A stretch of 64,000 nucleotides of DNA from Candidatus Ruminococcus avistercoris (GTDB lineage Bacteria > Bacillota > Clostridia > Lachnospirales > Lachnospiraceae), in the NCBI GenBank assembly GCA_019120315.1, contig DWVJ01000007.1, positions 1 through 64,000 on the forward strand, read 5' to 3'. Shown piece after piece: positions 1 to 8,228 of the stretch. Position numbers and translations under genes: made by a program. How positions within the stretch are numbered: position 1 is the first letter of the stretch; each line of letters begins with the position of its first letter. The notes below the pieces were generated by a model. It saw only the letters and a list, made by a program, of their open reading frames with translations, was not told the DNA's origin and ran no database searches.

Positions 1-180
1 TTCCCTCGGTCGCTCTTTCACCTCTCACGGCTCTTTTCGCCGTGCTCACCTCGCTTCCCTCGGTCGCTCTTTCGCCTCTCACGGCTCTTTTCGCCGTGCT
101 CACCTCGCTTCCCTCGGTCGCTCTTTCACCTCTCACGGCTCTTTTCGCCGTGCTCACCTCGCTTCCCTCGGTCGCGGGCT
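1..180. repeat. 54-bp tandem direct repeat, about 3.3 copies, running off the left edge
   Basis: Units begin at 1, 55, 109 and 163 and each starts TTCCCTCGGTCGC. Copies differ by one base near unit position 20. Each unit holds a short hairpin, CACGGC-TCTTTTC-GCCGTG. Because 54 is divisible by three, an open frame runs through it, but it has no ribosome binding site and reads as pure repeat, so it is not called as a gene. The array sits downstream of the T-box terminator, between that leader and whatever gene it controls. Copy number beyond the window is unknown. Confidence 0.9.
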
Positions 181-271
181 TTCGCCCTATATTCGTCAAA
201 AAGCTTCTGCTTCTCCGTGCAAGCACGGGAAACAGCGCTTTTTGCGAATGCACGGCTCAATGCTTACGCGC

Positions 272-330
272 AAAAAAATGCTCGTCCTGGCAGACTAAAC
301 TAAATAGATAGATGTCTGTCAAGGACGAGC
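272..330 (-). terminator. Regulated terminator of the T-box leader
   Basis: The stem GCTCGTCC..GACAGAC / GTCTG..GGACGAGC is followed by UUUUUUU. Its 5' arm lies next to the T-box sequence, as expected for mutually exclusive antiterminator and terminator folds. Confidence 0.85.
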
Positions 331-575
331 AAGATATACTTCACCCGCGGTGCCACCTTGATTCACGGAATGACCCGTGCGCTTAGCGGAATACCAACAT
401 ATTCCCGGCAACTGACGTATGCCTCACGTCGCAGAATACTCAGCCAAAGCCTTTGACTGCGCCCTCAGCGGTCCATTTGGTAATTTGCATTTCGGCCCGG
501 CTCTCACCCTCCCGGACTCTCTGTGCGCGCATCATTACTTTGATCTCCGCTTCAACGGTTTAGTAGATTAAATTT
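272..575 (-). promoter_or_regulatory. T-box riboswitch leader, probable tRNA-Trp specifier
   Basis: Read leftward, the T-box sequence AAGGTGGCACCGCGG lies at 359-345. It is followed by a terminator stem (330-314 with 295-280) and a run of seven U (278-272). Upstream are typical Stem I elements: AGAGAG, GGGTGAGAG and the stretch AAATGGACCGCTGAG, in which the usual specifier position reads TGG (475-473), a tryptophan codon. T-box leaders bind uncharged tRNA and antiterminate. The controlled gene, for example trpS or a Trp transport or synthesis gene, is left of the window. The specifier was assigned by position, not by folding. Confidence 0.9.
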
Positions 576-581
576 TCATTA

Positions 582-610
582 AAATTACCATACATTCGGA
601 AACCTGTCAA
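582..610 (-). promoter_or_regulatory. Promoter of the T-box transcript
   Basis: The minus strand reads TTGACA (610-605), a 17-nt spacer and TAATTT (587-582). This would start the T-box RNA at about 575. Confidence 0.7.
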
Positions 611-634
611 CCCTGTTTTTATCATTTCACAAAA

Positions 635-1526
635 TTACGCAAAATATTCCGCTAGATTTATTTTTCTGTCCGGAAATAATTTCTGCAATTTCTGTTCTAT
701 CTCTTCCCGTGAACAGCCTTCCTCCAGATAATTATGTATGAATATCCGAATCATCGTTTTCTCCGCTTCACTTCTGCCCTCTTCTCTCGCGTCTGCCAAC
801 ATATCATCTATCGCTTTACACATGTTAATCCTCTCCCTTCCCATCTGGTTTTCTTTTTTAATTCTGTCCAGTTCTTTCGTATTTGTCATCGCTCCAATCA
901 GATCGTAAGCATCCTCCGCCAGTTCGGCAAATCCCTGCTTTTCCTTTTGAGCAAAGGCCTGCAGTTTTTCTTTATCGTCGGCATTCTGAATAAATCCAAA
1001 CACCAGTTTCAGATCTGTGGTGAAATCTTCCGCCCAGGGATAATTTCCTACTTCTATCACGGAAATGGGATAATCTGGCTCCATCCCAGTGTTTTCCAAA
1101 ATACAGAACGATGGTAATCACCGGCTGCAGACGTTCGCCTTTCGCAATTCCGGACAGATACTCGTCTCCTTTCAGATCTCTCCTCTGCGCATGTTTTTGT
1201 TTCCGGATCAGAATCTGCTGCTCATACCTGCCCGTATCATATCCCATAACACGTACTGGCATAGTATAATCCACATAGCTTTGTCCCTCCACGCAGATAA
1301 CCGTAAACTTCATTCCGCAGGCCACTCTGCGCACAACATCCCGATATCTTTTGCGGGATGTTATCTTTCTCCCATCCCGCTGAATCCGGATTTCCACACT
1401 GTCATCTTCCCGTACATCTTCCGGTTGGATCACGGTGCGCCCGCCAAAACAGTGAACATTGATAAGATCCGCAAATCTGCTGTTGCTTCTCAGATACGCC
1501 GCTGTCAAATTGTCTTTGTTCCTCAT
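635..1526 (-). pseudogene. Rpn-family (PD-(D/E)XK, transposase-like) nuclease, broken
   Basis: Two overlapping frames together make one protein. Residues from 1526 begin MRNKDNLTAAYLRS and run to VLYFGKHWDGA; the second frame resumes at DYPISVIEVG and ends at 635 in a lysine-rich tail. Intact relatives of this large Firmicutes family have roughly 20-30 extra residues between the two motifs, so the join at about 1060-1110 shows a small deletion that also shifts frame. Family members are recombination-promoting nuclease/transposase-like proteins of the PD-(D/E)XK fold. A ribosome binding site (AAGGAG) precedes the ATG at 1526. The product is presumably inactive. Confidence 0.75.
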
Positions 1527-1781
1527 GCATTCTCCTTTCCGTCAAATGCACATCAAAACTTTGCTATATTATACAAGAATATAGATGCAAATGCAATACT
1601 TCAAATTGCATTTTTGCCGGAAGTACTGCCGTCCGGATATCCATCTGACTTTTTCAATTGTTAATGTGGAGTATTTGGCCGAAAAGCCATTGATGCCGGT
1701 AAGAGAACCGACGGTTAGAATGTTTTTTTATATTACCATAAACTCTTCATCCGCGCAAGGTCGATTTGTATTGCATGTTTC

Positions 1782-1838
1782 AAAAGGCAAAACCTCCCGC
1801 ACGGTGCTTTCTTACCTGGCGGGAGGCGTTGTTTTTTG
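1782..1838. terminator. Rho-independent terminator overlapping the end of the AraC gene
   Basis: CCTCCCGC (1793-1800) pairs with GCGGGAGG (1819-1826). On the minus strand TTTTGCCTTTT follows, and on the plus strand CGTTGTTTTTT follows, so it could work both ways. The last codons of the AraC-family gene form one arm. Confidence 0.7.
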
Positions 1839-2732
1839 ACCTTTTCTTTTTTTCCTGTATTCCCCCGGAGTCATATTCAGCGACTCACGGAAGGCTTTCA
1901 CAAAGTAGCTGTCGGAACGAAATCCGCATTTCTCACCGATCTCAGTTACCGTATCGCTGGTACGAAGCAGCATTCTGGCGGCAGCCTGTACCCTGAAATC
2001 CCTGAGATAGCTCCAGGGAGTCATCCGGATACTGCGCTGAAAACAGCGGGAACACTCTCTTTTTCCGATGTTGGCAGCCCTGGCAATATTTTCCACAGTA
2101 ATCTGCTCCATGTAATGCTCTTGGACGTAGCGCATCATTTCTTTGATTCTTTCCCCGTCCAGATCCTTTCGCTCTCCTGCTTTCCCCCTTATCTCTTCCG
2201 TCTCCTCCAGCAGCAGATACCAAAACCGGCTGAGGAGATGCCGGACCTCAAACTCATACCCGCCCGGCTCCTGCTTCACCGTGTCAATGGCCTGTACGAT
2301 CAGGTTAACCATCTGCAGTCTCCTGGGGCTGTCCGGATGAATTTTCACAATCTGCAGATCTTTGCACTTCAGTATGGGCAGGAAATACTTTTGTTCCAGC
2401 AGACTGTTGTACAGCCCGGACAGGAAGTGCACATCGAAGAGAAAAGAGTAGATTCCAATGTTGTCGCTGACCTTGCTGGCATGCATCACATCGGAATTGA
2501 CAAAAATCACATCGCCTGGTTCCAGCTTTTCATAATTCTCCGTCGACTGAAAATGATCTTCTCCCTCTTCCACAAAAGAAATCTCCAGAGCATTGTGCCA
2601 GTGCCAGGGAACTTCCTCCATCAGGTAACTATCCTTTCTGGAATACCTGCAGACGAAAGGGCACTCCCCTTTCTCCACCGGCAGAATTTCTTTATTGTCT
2701 TCTCCTATGTAAAATATATCTGTTGACAGCAT
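1812..2732 (-). CDS. AraC-family transcriptional regulator
   Basis: The 306-aa protein has an N-terminal cupin-like sensor: the stretch around residues 40-100 contains WHWHNALEISFVEEG and LEPGDVIFVNSD, typical of sugar-sensing AraC proteins. Two C-terminal helix-turn-helix motifs lie at about 205-300 and end with the family signature around YFVKAFRESLNMTPGEYRK. It is divergent from the Gfo/Idh/MocA oxidoreductase at 2972, with about 240 bp between, so control of that gene is plausible but not shown. The ligand is unknown. The ribosome binding site is weak (AAAGGGA). Confidence 0.9.
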   Translation of the reverse strand: MLSTDIFYIGEDNKEILPVEKGECPFVCRYSRKDSYLMEEVPWHWHNALEISFVEEGEDHFQSTENYEKLEPGDVIFVNSDVMHASKVSDNIGIYSFLFDVHFLSGLYNSLLEQKYFLPILKCKDLQIVKIHPDSPRRLQMVNLIVQAIDTVKQEPGGYEFEVRHLLSRFWYLLLEETEEIRGKAGERKDLDGERIKEMMRYVQEHYMEQITVENIARAANIGKRECSRCFQRSIRMTPWSYLRDFRVQAAARMLLRTSDTVTEIGEKCGFRSDSYFVKAFRESLNMTPGEYRKKRKGQKTTPPAR

Positions 2733-2850
2733 TGCTTATTTATGTCCCTTTATTACCATTTTGTGTCCCGCTGACAACATGATCCCTTTCTTTTATTGAT
2801 TTTATCAGAATCATGCTGCCTGCATTTTCGTCCTGATTTTTAAATTCCCG

Positions 2851-2893
2851 GGCGTAAAAACCACTGACCTTTACGCCGCTTTTCTTTTATAAT
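2851..2893 (+). promoter_or_regulatory. Inverted repeat overlapping the likely promoter of the oxidoreductase gene
   Basis: GGCGTAAA (2851-2858) and TTTACGCC (2870-2877) are perfect 8-bp arms 11 bp apart. TATAAT lies at 2888-2893 and CTGACC, a weak -35, at 2864-2869 with an 18-nt spacer, so the repeat straddles the -35. This looks like an operator, though a weak terminator (TTTTCTTTT follows) is possible. Confidence 0.4.
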
Positions 2894-2971
2894 CATATCA
2901 GAAAGAAACAAAAAATCCAAGCGCCTGTTAACAGAAAAGGCGATACAGGAAAGGAAGCAGGAGGTAACAGA

Positions 2972-3991
2972 ATGAAAAAAGTAAGAGTTGGCATTGTCGG
3001 ACTGGGAAGGCTGGGACGTACCCATGCGGAGAATCTGGCATTTAGCATCCCGGGTGCAGAACTGACGGCAGCCTGTTCCATCGTCGATTCCGAACTGAAC
3101 TATGCAAAAGAGCAACTGGGAGTAGAGAAAACCTATTTTGATTTTGCCGCCATGTGCCAGGATCCGGATATCGATGCCGTGGTAATCGTATCCCCGTCTA
3201 CCTATCACCCGGAACAGATTTCTCTGGCTTTGAAAGCCGGCAAACACGTTTTCTGTGAAAAACCGCTGGCAGTCACCCTGGAAGAGTGCAGGGCTACCGA
3301 AGAAGAAGTAAAAAAATATCCTGACCAGGTCTTTATGCTGGGCTTTATGCGCCGCTATGATCCTTCCTACGCTTATGCCAAGAAGAAAATCGAGTCCGGG
3401 GCCATCGGAACTCCTTACCTGGTAAAAGCTACCGGCGTGGATCCCGACGCAGATGCGGAGTCTCTCCTGGACAGCGGATTTGTCCCCAAAAGCGGCGGTA
3501 TCATGATGGATATGGCCAGCCATGACATCGATCTGATGCGCTGGTTCCTGCAGGACGATCCCGCAGAAGTCTATGCCGTCGGCAGCACAGTGAAACATCC
3601 CCGTTTCCGAGAGCAGGGAGATGTGGAGACTGCCTGCGCCACCTTTAAATTCAAAAACGGCGCCATGGGCCAGCTTCACGTAGGCCGCGCCTCCGTCCAC
3701 GGATATCACATCGAAACGGAGATCATCGGCACAGAAGGCTCCATCCGGGTCAGCCCCGTACCCTGCAAAAACCTGGCCATGCTCTATGACAAGACTGGCG
3801 CAGTACAGGAATGCGTCCGCAACTTCCCGGAACGGTTCCACCAGGCATACGTGGAAGAAATGAAAGAGTTTATCGACTGCATCGTGGAGAAGAGAACTCC
3901 CGGCGTCGACGTACATGACGGAACACAGGCAACTCTTATCTGCGCCGCCGCTCAGAAAGCGCTGGAAACCGGCGCCATTGTTACTATCTGA
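2972..3991 (+). CDS. Gfo/Idh/MocA-family oxidoreductase, inositol 2-dehydrogenase-like
   Basis: The 339-aa protein is the usual length for IolG-type NAD-dependent sugar or polyol dehydrogenases. The Rossmann motif VGIVGLGRLGRTHA is at 6-19, and the catalytic EKP motif is at 96-98 (FCEKPLAV). A later GGIMMDMASHDID segment carries the Asp and His expected in inositol dehydrogenases. An AGGAGG site precedes the ATG. The gene is divergent from the AraC regulator and convergent with the RpiR gene. No other inositol catabolism genes are present, so the substrate is uncertain; scyllo- or myo-inositol or another polyol would fit. Confidence 0.9.
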   Translation: MKKVRVGIVGLGRLGRTHAENLAFSIPGAELTAACSIVDSELNYAKEQLGVEKTYFDFAAMCQDPDIDAVVIVSPSTYHPEQISLALKAGKHVFCEKPLAVTLEECRATEEEVKKYPDQVFMLGFMRRYDPSYAYAKKKIESGAIGTPYLVKATGVDPDADAESLLDSGFVPKSGGIMMDMASHDIDLMRWFLQDDPAEVYAVGSTVKHPRFREQGDVETACATFKFKNGAMGQLHVGRASVHGYHIETEIIGTEGSIRVSPVPCKNLAMLYDKTGAVQECVRNFPERFHQAYVEEMKEFIDCIVEKRTPGVDVHDGTQATLICAAAQKALETGAIVTI

Positions 3992-4003
3992 ACGCTTCCA
4001 GCG

Positions 4004-4822
4004 TCAGAATTTTTTCTTCATCCGGTATAAATCATTCAAATGCTGGGCGCCTCTGGCGCCCAGCCGTTCAGACAACGCCACCACCAGCGCATCCACCAAC
4101 GCAGCGGCAGCTGTCATGGAATGATATTCCTTTTCTTCTCCACGGCAGACATAGAGATTGATATCAGCCTTATCTTCTTCCGGAACATGAAGCCGGCCCG
4201 TAAAGCACAGCGTACAGTAGCCGGCTTCTTTCTGTCTGTCCAGGATAGCCCTTCCCTCCCTGGAAACTTTGGAAAATCCAAACAAAACAACCAGATCATC
4301 CCTGCCGGCCTGCACCAGCCCCTCCAGCACTTCGGAGCCGCCGGAAGGCAGCAAGGTCACCTGCACGCCCAGCCGCCGCAGGCGGAAAAAAAGCAGCTGA
4401 CCCATGGAAGCAGAGGCACTTTTAGCATGGATGAAAACCTGCCGTGCCTTTAAGAAAGCTTCCAGGGCTTTTTCAAACTCCTGTCTGTCCAGGCGTTCCA
4501 TAGTTTTCTGCAGACAGACCTGCTGCTTCTGCAGATAAGATAATGCCTGAAAAGATTCCTCTGACAGCAGCGTACTTGCCAGCTTGCCCGCCGGGCCTTC
4601 CAGGTGATTCTGTCGGATAACAACATTTTTCAGTTCTTTGAAATCCTGGCAGCCCATATGCCGGGCGAAACGGGAAATAGTCGCCTCAGAAATTTCCAGC
4701 CTGTCAGCCGCCTGCCCGATAGACATAAAAAGAAATTCTTCCCGGTTGCCCTCAATAAATTCCAAAATACGCTGTTCTGCCGGAGTCAGTCTTTCCGGTG
4801 TCTTTGGAAACTGCAAATACAT
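4004..4822 (-). CDS. RpiR/MurR-family regulator (HTH plus SIS domain)
   Basis: The 272-aa protein has an N-terminal RpiR helix-turn-helix (residues 1-75, with SIGQAADRLEISEATISRFARHMG) and a SIS sugar-phosphate-sensing domain (about 110-250, VFIHAKSASASMGQLL and LFGFSKVSREG). The start at 4822 is chosen over ATGs further upstream because GAGGAG (4836-4831) lies 8 nt before it; that start also avoids overlap with the preceding PHP gene. It is the last gene of the ECF transporter operon and is the likely local regulator. RpiR proteins usually sense phosphosugars, but the effector here is unknown. Confidence 0.9.
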   Translation of the reverse strand: MYLQFPKTPERLTPAEQRILEFIEGNREEFLFMSIGQAADRLEISEATISRFARHMGCQDFKELKNVVIRQNHLEGPAGKLASTLLSEESFQALSYLQKQQVCLQKTMERLDRQEFEKALEAFLKARQVFIHAKSASASMGQLLFFRLRRLGVQVTLLPSGGSEVLEGLVQAGRDDLVVLFGFSKVSREGRAILDRQKEAGYCTLCFTGRLHVPEEDKADINLYVCRGEEKEYHSMTAAAALVDALVVALSERLGARGAQHLNDLYRMKKKF

Positions 4823-4848
4823 TTCTCTCACTCCTCGTTTACTCATAT

Positions 4849-5673
4849 TCATCCCACTGATTTCCGGCAAAGAGCCGTCCAGGCGGGATCCTTCCCCAAT
4901 AAAACAGAGACATAATCGCCGCCAAGAGCATAGATTTCTTTCAGGGATCTTTTCAGCAGATTGGCCGTCTGCACCTGAAAAGCCGCCTGGTCGGAAATGC
5001 AGATCTCATAACTTCCCTTCTGCATCTCCCGGTAAAGCTCCCCCACCTCATTTACTGTTTTTTCAAATCTGGTGCGGATGCAGCCGTACTGAACCGCCTG
5101 ATGTGTATCGCTTCCGCCCACCACCGGTTTCCGATACTGTTGTCCCAGCTTACGGGTCATCTTTTCTGTAGCCTCCCGGTCTTTCGCCAGATCTCTGCCA
5201 TTGAGATCAAAAAAGTGAAACCTCTTCAGCTGATCCGCCGGCAGCTGAGGGATATGTCCGCCTTCCCGGAAGGGATGTCCGCCTCCCACCAACACCGGAT
5301 ACTGCTCGAAAAGATCCATCAGCAGATCAAAAGGCAAAAACCGTCCCTTCTCTTTATTGGGCTCCAGTCTCCGGTTCAGCTCCAGAATAACCTCCATCGG
5401 GCCAATGGTCAGAATATGCCCTCCCTGTGCGATATCCGTCTCCATCCCCGGAAAGATACGTAATCCGTCAAACAGCAGTGTGTCTTTGTCTCTTTCGGAA
5501 TGCTCGGCAATATAGCGGTACAGCTGACGAAATCCCAGCGTATTAAAATGTTCCGTCAGACACAGGGCGTCCAGACCGGACATACGGGCTTTTGAAAACA
5601 ACCAGTGCGTATAATCTTCAGAGAAGGGAAGTTTCTTTGCCAGTTTCCCGTGTGTATGAAAATCCAGATACAA
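4849..5673 (-). CDS. PHP-domain metal-dependent phosphoesterase
   Basis: The 274-aa protein starts MYLDFHTHGK, giving the first PHP metal motif HxH (H6, H8). It also has CLTEHFN (about 38-44), GGGHPFREGGH (about 130-140) and GGSDTH (about 186-191), the other three metal-binding motifs, so the active site looks complete. PHP proteins hydrolyse phosphoesters such as histidinol phosphate or nucleotide phosphates. Here it sits between EcfT and an RpiR regulator, which suggests it acts on the imported compound or its phosphorylated form. The substrate cannot be read from sequence. Confidence 0.88.
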   Translation of the reverse strand: MYLDFHTHGKLAKKLPFSEDYTHWLFSKARMSGLDALCLTEHFNTLGFRQLYRYIAEHSERDKDTLLFDGLRIFPGMETDIAQGGHILTIGPMEVILELNRRLEPNKEKGRFLPFDLLMDLFEQYPVLVGGGHPFREGGHIPQLPADQLKRFHFFDLNGRDLAKDREATEKMTRKLGQQYRKPVVGGSDTHQAVQYGCIRTRFEKTVNEVGELYREMQKGSYEICISDQAAFQVQTANLLKRSLKEIYALGGDYVSVLLGKDPAWTALCRKSVG

Positions 5674-5686
5674 TGTTTGTCACCTC

Positions 5687-6517
5687 CTATCGCAGCATAC
5701 CGCAAATCAGAATCACAACAGCCATCCATAAAAAAGAAACCGTCAGAAAGATCAGATCATCCACCGTCAGCTTCAGGGAAGACAACTTGATCTTCCTTAC
5801 CTCTTTGCTGGACGCCGCATACCGGTAGCCTTTAATTTCCAGAGCCTCCACTGTCGTCCGGCTGCGCTTGGCTGTATTCAGCATCAGCGGATAAAAGGCA
5901 TGGATGATGATCTGAACCTGATATACGAGATAACGAATCTTTCCCGCGAATGTATCGTGTTCCGGCGGATTTCCCCGAAGTCGGTAGGAGAGCATCACAT
6001 TCTGGAATTCCTCCATCAGCATGGGAAGCATCCGATAGGCATAGGAGATCGAGAAAGATAACCGCTCCGGGCATCCGTACCACATCAGCCCGTTGGACAG
6101 ACGGTCCGGATCCAATCCGGAAAACACCGTCACGGAAGCCAACGATACCGTGGCCACCTTCAGTGTCAGGACCAGCAGCGGCGCGACTGCTGACGCATCG
6201 CCTCCAAACAGCAGAGTCACAATCAGCAGATACCCGGTCTGAGAAAACACACCCAGCCCGAACAGAAAAAGCACCAGACCGGCCACGCGAGCCAGCAGTG
6301 TGGTCACCATCACCAGCAAAAAGCATCCCAGCAGAAAAATGATATCATGAACAAACCAGGGTACCAATCCAAAAAAGAGATACCAGATCAGAAGTACCCG
6401 GGGATCCCGTATGGCAATCACCGTGTCATTGTTGCCGTAAGCATTTTTCAACACCTGACTGCGCAGGAAATCCATGGAAAATTTATCCAGTATATTTTCT
6501 GACAGTTTTTTTATCAT
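5687..6517 (-). CDS. ecfT: ECF transporter transmembrane (T) component
   Basis: The 276-aa membrane protein is of the CbiQ/EcfT family. Hydrophobic segments run at about 40-60, 65-100, 105-150 and again at the C-terminus. The coupling-helix signatures are SYRLRGNPP and EALEIKGYRY, the Ala-Arg/Gly-type motifs that contact the ATPases. The start at 6517 is chosen because AGGAGGGGG lies just upstream; a frame extends further but without a site. It overlaps the ATPase gene by 35 nt, indicating coupled translation. It scaffolds the fused ATPase and the S component. Confidence 0.9.
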   Translation of the reverse strand: MIKKLSENILDKFSMDFLRSQVLKNAYGNNDTVIAIRDPRVLLIWYLFFGLVPWFVHDIIFLLGCFLLVMVTTLLARVAGLVLFLFGLGVFSQTGYLLIVTLLFGGDASAVAPLLVLTLKVATVSLASVTVFSGLDPDRLSNGLMWYGCPERLSFSISYAYRMLPMLMEEFQNVMLSYRLRGNPPEHDTFAGKIRYLVYQVQIIIHAFYPLMLNTAKRSRTTVEALEIKGYRYAASSKEVRKIKLSSLKLTVDDLIFLTVSFLWMAVVILICGMLR

Positions 6518-8228
6518 CTGCTCCCCCTCCTTCAAACATCTGCAGGAATTCCTGAACAGTATAACACAGCGCATTTTCGTCCAGTTCCCTTCCCATGGAA
6601 AAAATTTCCGGCGGCCGGATTCCCACCTGCTTCGTCAAAGCTTCATCTCCGAAGATTTCATTGCGCGTACCGTCGCCCACAATCCGACCCTTGTACAAAA
6701 CAATGATCCTTTCGGCCCATTCACACACCAGCTGCATATCGTGAGTGGCAATCATCACCGTCTCCGTGATTTCTTTCATATCATTTAACGTACGCATGAT
6801 TTCTTTTCTGGTGGCAATATCCAGATTTGCCGTGGGTTCATCCAACAGCAAAATACCTGGATTTAATGCTACGCCGATGGCCAGACTGGCCCGGCGCATC
6901 TGGCCTCCGGAAAGCAGACGTCCGTCCCGTTCTCCCAGTTCCTGCAGGTGAAACCGCCGCAGCAGTTCTTCCGTCCTTTGTTCCCAGTTTTCCACCTGAC
7001 GCACCTGCATAGCATAAGCGATATCTTTGCGAATGGAATCCTTAATGAACATTTCCTCCGGATTCTGATAAACCAGGGAAATCTGCCGGGAGAGTTGTTC
7101 CGGCTTTATTTTGTTTAAAATTCTGTCATTTAGCTGCACCGTTCCCTGGGAGGGTTTCAAAAGCCCTACCATCAGTTTCATTAACGTGGATTTGCCCGCA
7201 CCGTTGGAGCCGATCAGAGCAATCTTTTCTCCCTTATGCAGCTGAAGATTCAGTCTGTCAAAAACTACATGGGGCTCACCTTTTACCGTGCGGTAGGAAA
7301 CACTCAGATCGCGAAAGGCCGCCACAACCGGTTCTTTCTCCGGTTTCCCGAAAGATTTCTCTGATTCAGCCCTATCCCGCTTGGCTCTTGGCAGTGAAGA
7401 GAAGGCCCTTTTCCCTTCTGCCACTGTCACAGGCAGCATAGCTTTCCTGTTCAGTTTTCCCTCTTTCTGCAGCTGCCAGGCCGCTATAGTTACCTGCGGA
7501 GGAAAGATATTGCTTTCCTGCAGTTCTTCCACCCGATCCAATGCTTCCCGCACCGGCAGCATCCAGGCAACTTTGCCATTTCTCAGCAAAAGCACATGTT
7601 TACAGTAATCCGCAATATACTCCGTATGGTGCTCAATGACAATGATCGTCTTGCCATATGTCTCATTTAATTCACGCAGTACTCCGTAAATACGGTCGGC
7701 ATGTCCAGGATCCAGCTGTGCGATAGGCTCATCCAAAATCAGAATATCCGGTCCCAGCGCTACGGCTCCCGCCAGCGCCAGCAGGTGAGTCTGTCCGCCG
7801 GAAAGCTGCCAGATATATTCCTCTTCCCATCCCTGAAGACCGCAGCGGGCCAGCGCTTCCCGACCCAGCTGCAGATAATCCTTCATACCGTAATTCAGAC
7901 AGGCAAAAGAAGCATCGTCCAACACCGTGGGACGAACGATCTGATTTTCAAAGTCCTGATACACATAGCCCACACGACGAGCCAGGGAGCCCACATCTGT
8001 ATGCAGAGTGTTCTCCCCTCCAACTGTCGCCCGTCCTGCAAAATCGCCCTCGATAAAGTGGGGGATCAGACCATTCAGAACTTTACACAAAGTGGATTTC
8101 CCGCATCCGTTATTTCCAACGATGGCCAGAAAGTCTCCTTCCTCCACTTCCAGATTTACGTGATCCAGTGTGGGACTGTCCGCGCCGGGATACGTAAACT
8201 GCAAATCCTCTATTTTTATGATACTCAT
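6483..8228 (-). CDS. ECF transporter ATPase, two ABC domains fused (A-A')
   Basis: The 581-aa protein has two complete nucleotide-binding domains. Domain 1 (about 1-240) has Walker A GNNGCGKST, signature LSGGQ and Walker B ILILDEP followed by IAQLDPGH. Domain 2 (about 300-560) has GSNGAGKST, LSGGQMRR and ILLLDEPTANLD. Most ECF systems use separate EcfA and EcfA'; a fused form occurs in dedicated (group I) transporters. The linker at about 240-300 is charged. The start ATG overlaps the S-component stop (ATGA). It powers uptake of the unknown substrate. Confidence 0.92.
   Translation of the reverse strand: MSIIKIEDLQFTYPGADSPTLDHVNLEVEEGDFLAIVGNNGCGKSTLCKVLNGLIPHFIEGDFAGRATVGGENTLHTDVGSLARRVGYVYQDFENQIVRPTVLDDASFACLNYGMKDYLQLGREALARCGLQGWEEEYIWQLSGGQTHLLALAGAVALGPDILILDEPIAQLDPGHADRIYGVLRELNETYGKTIIVIEHHTEYIADYCKHVLLLRNGKVAWMLPVREALDRVEELQESNIFPPQVTIAAWQLQKEGKLNRKAMLPVTVAEGKRAFSSLPRAKRDRAESEKSFGKPEKEPVVAAFRDLSVSYRTVKGEPHVVFDRLNLQLHKGEKIALIGSNGAGKSTLMKLMVGLLKPSQGTVQLNDRILNKIKPEQLSRQISLVYQNPEEMFIKDSIRKDIAYAMQVRQVENWEQRTEELLRRFHLQELGERDGRLLSGGQMRRASLAIGVALNPGILLLDEPTANLDIATRKEIMRTLNDMKEITETVMIATHDMQLVCEWAERIIVLYKGRIVGDGTRNEIFGDEALTKQVGIRPPEIFSMGRELDENALCYTVQEFLQMFEGGGADDKKTVRKYTG

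Noticed and set aside
1-180. CRISPR array
   Set aside because: Units are contiguous and nearly identical, with no unique spacers, and no cas genes are in the window.
42-311. 89-codon open frame at the left edge
   Set aside because: It is three in-frame copies of the 54-bp repeat and then the T-box terminator region read antisense. No ribosome binding site.
2840-3916. 358-codon minus-strand frame over the oxidoreductase gene
   Set aside because: It is antisense to a well supported Rossmann enzyme and has low-complexity Phe-rich composition typical of shadow frames.
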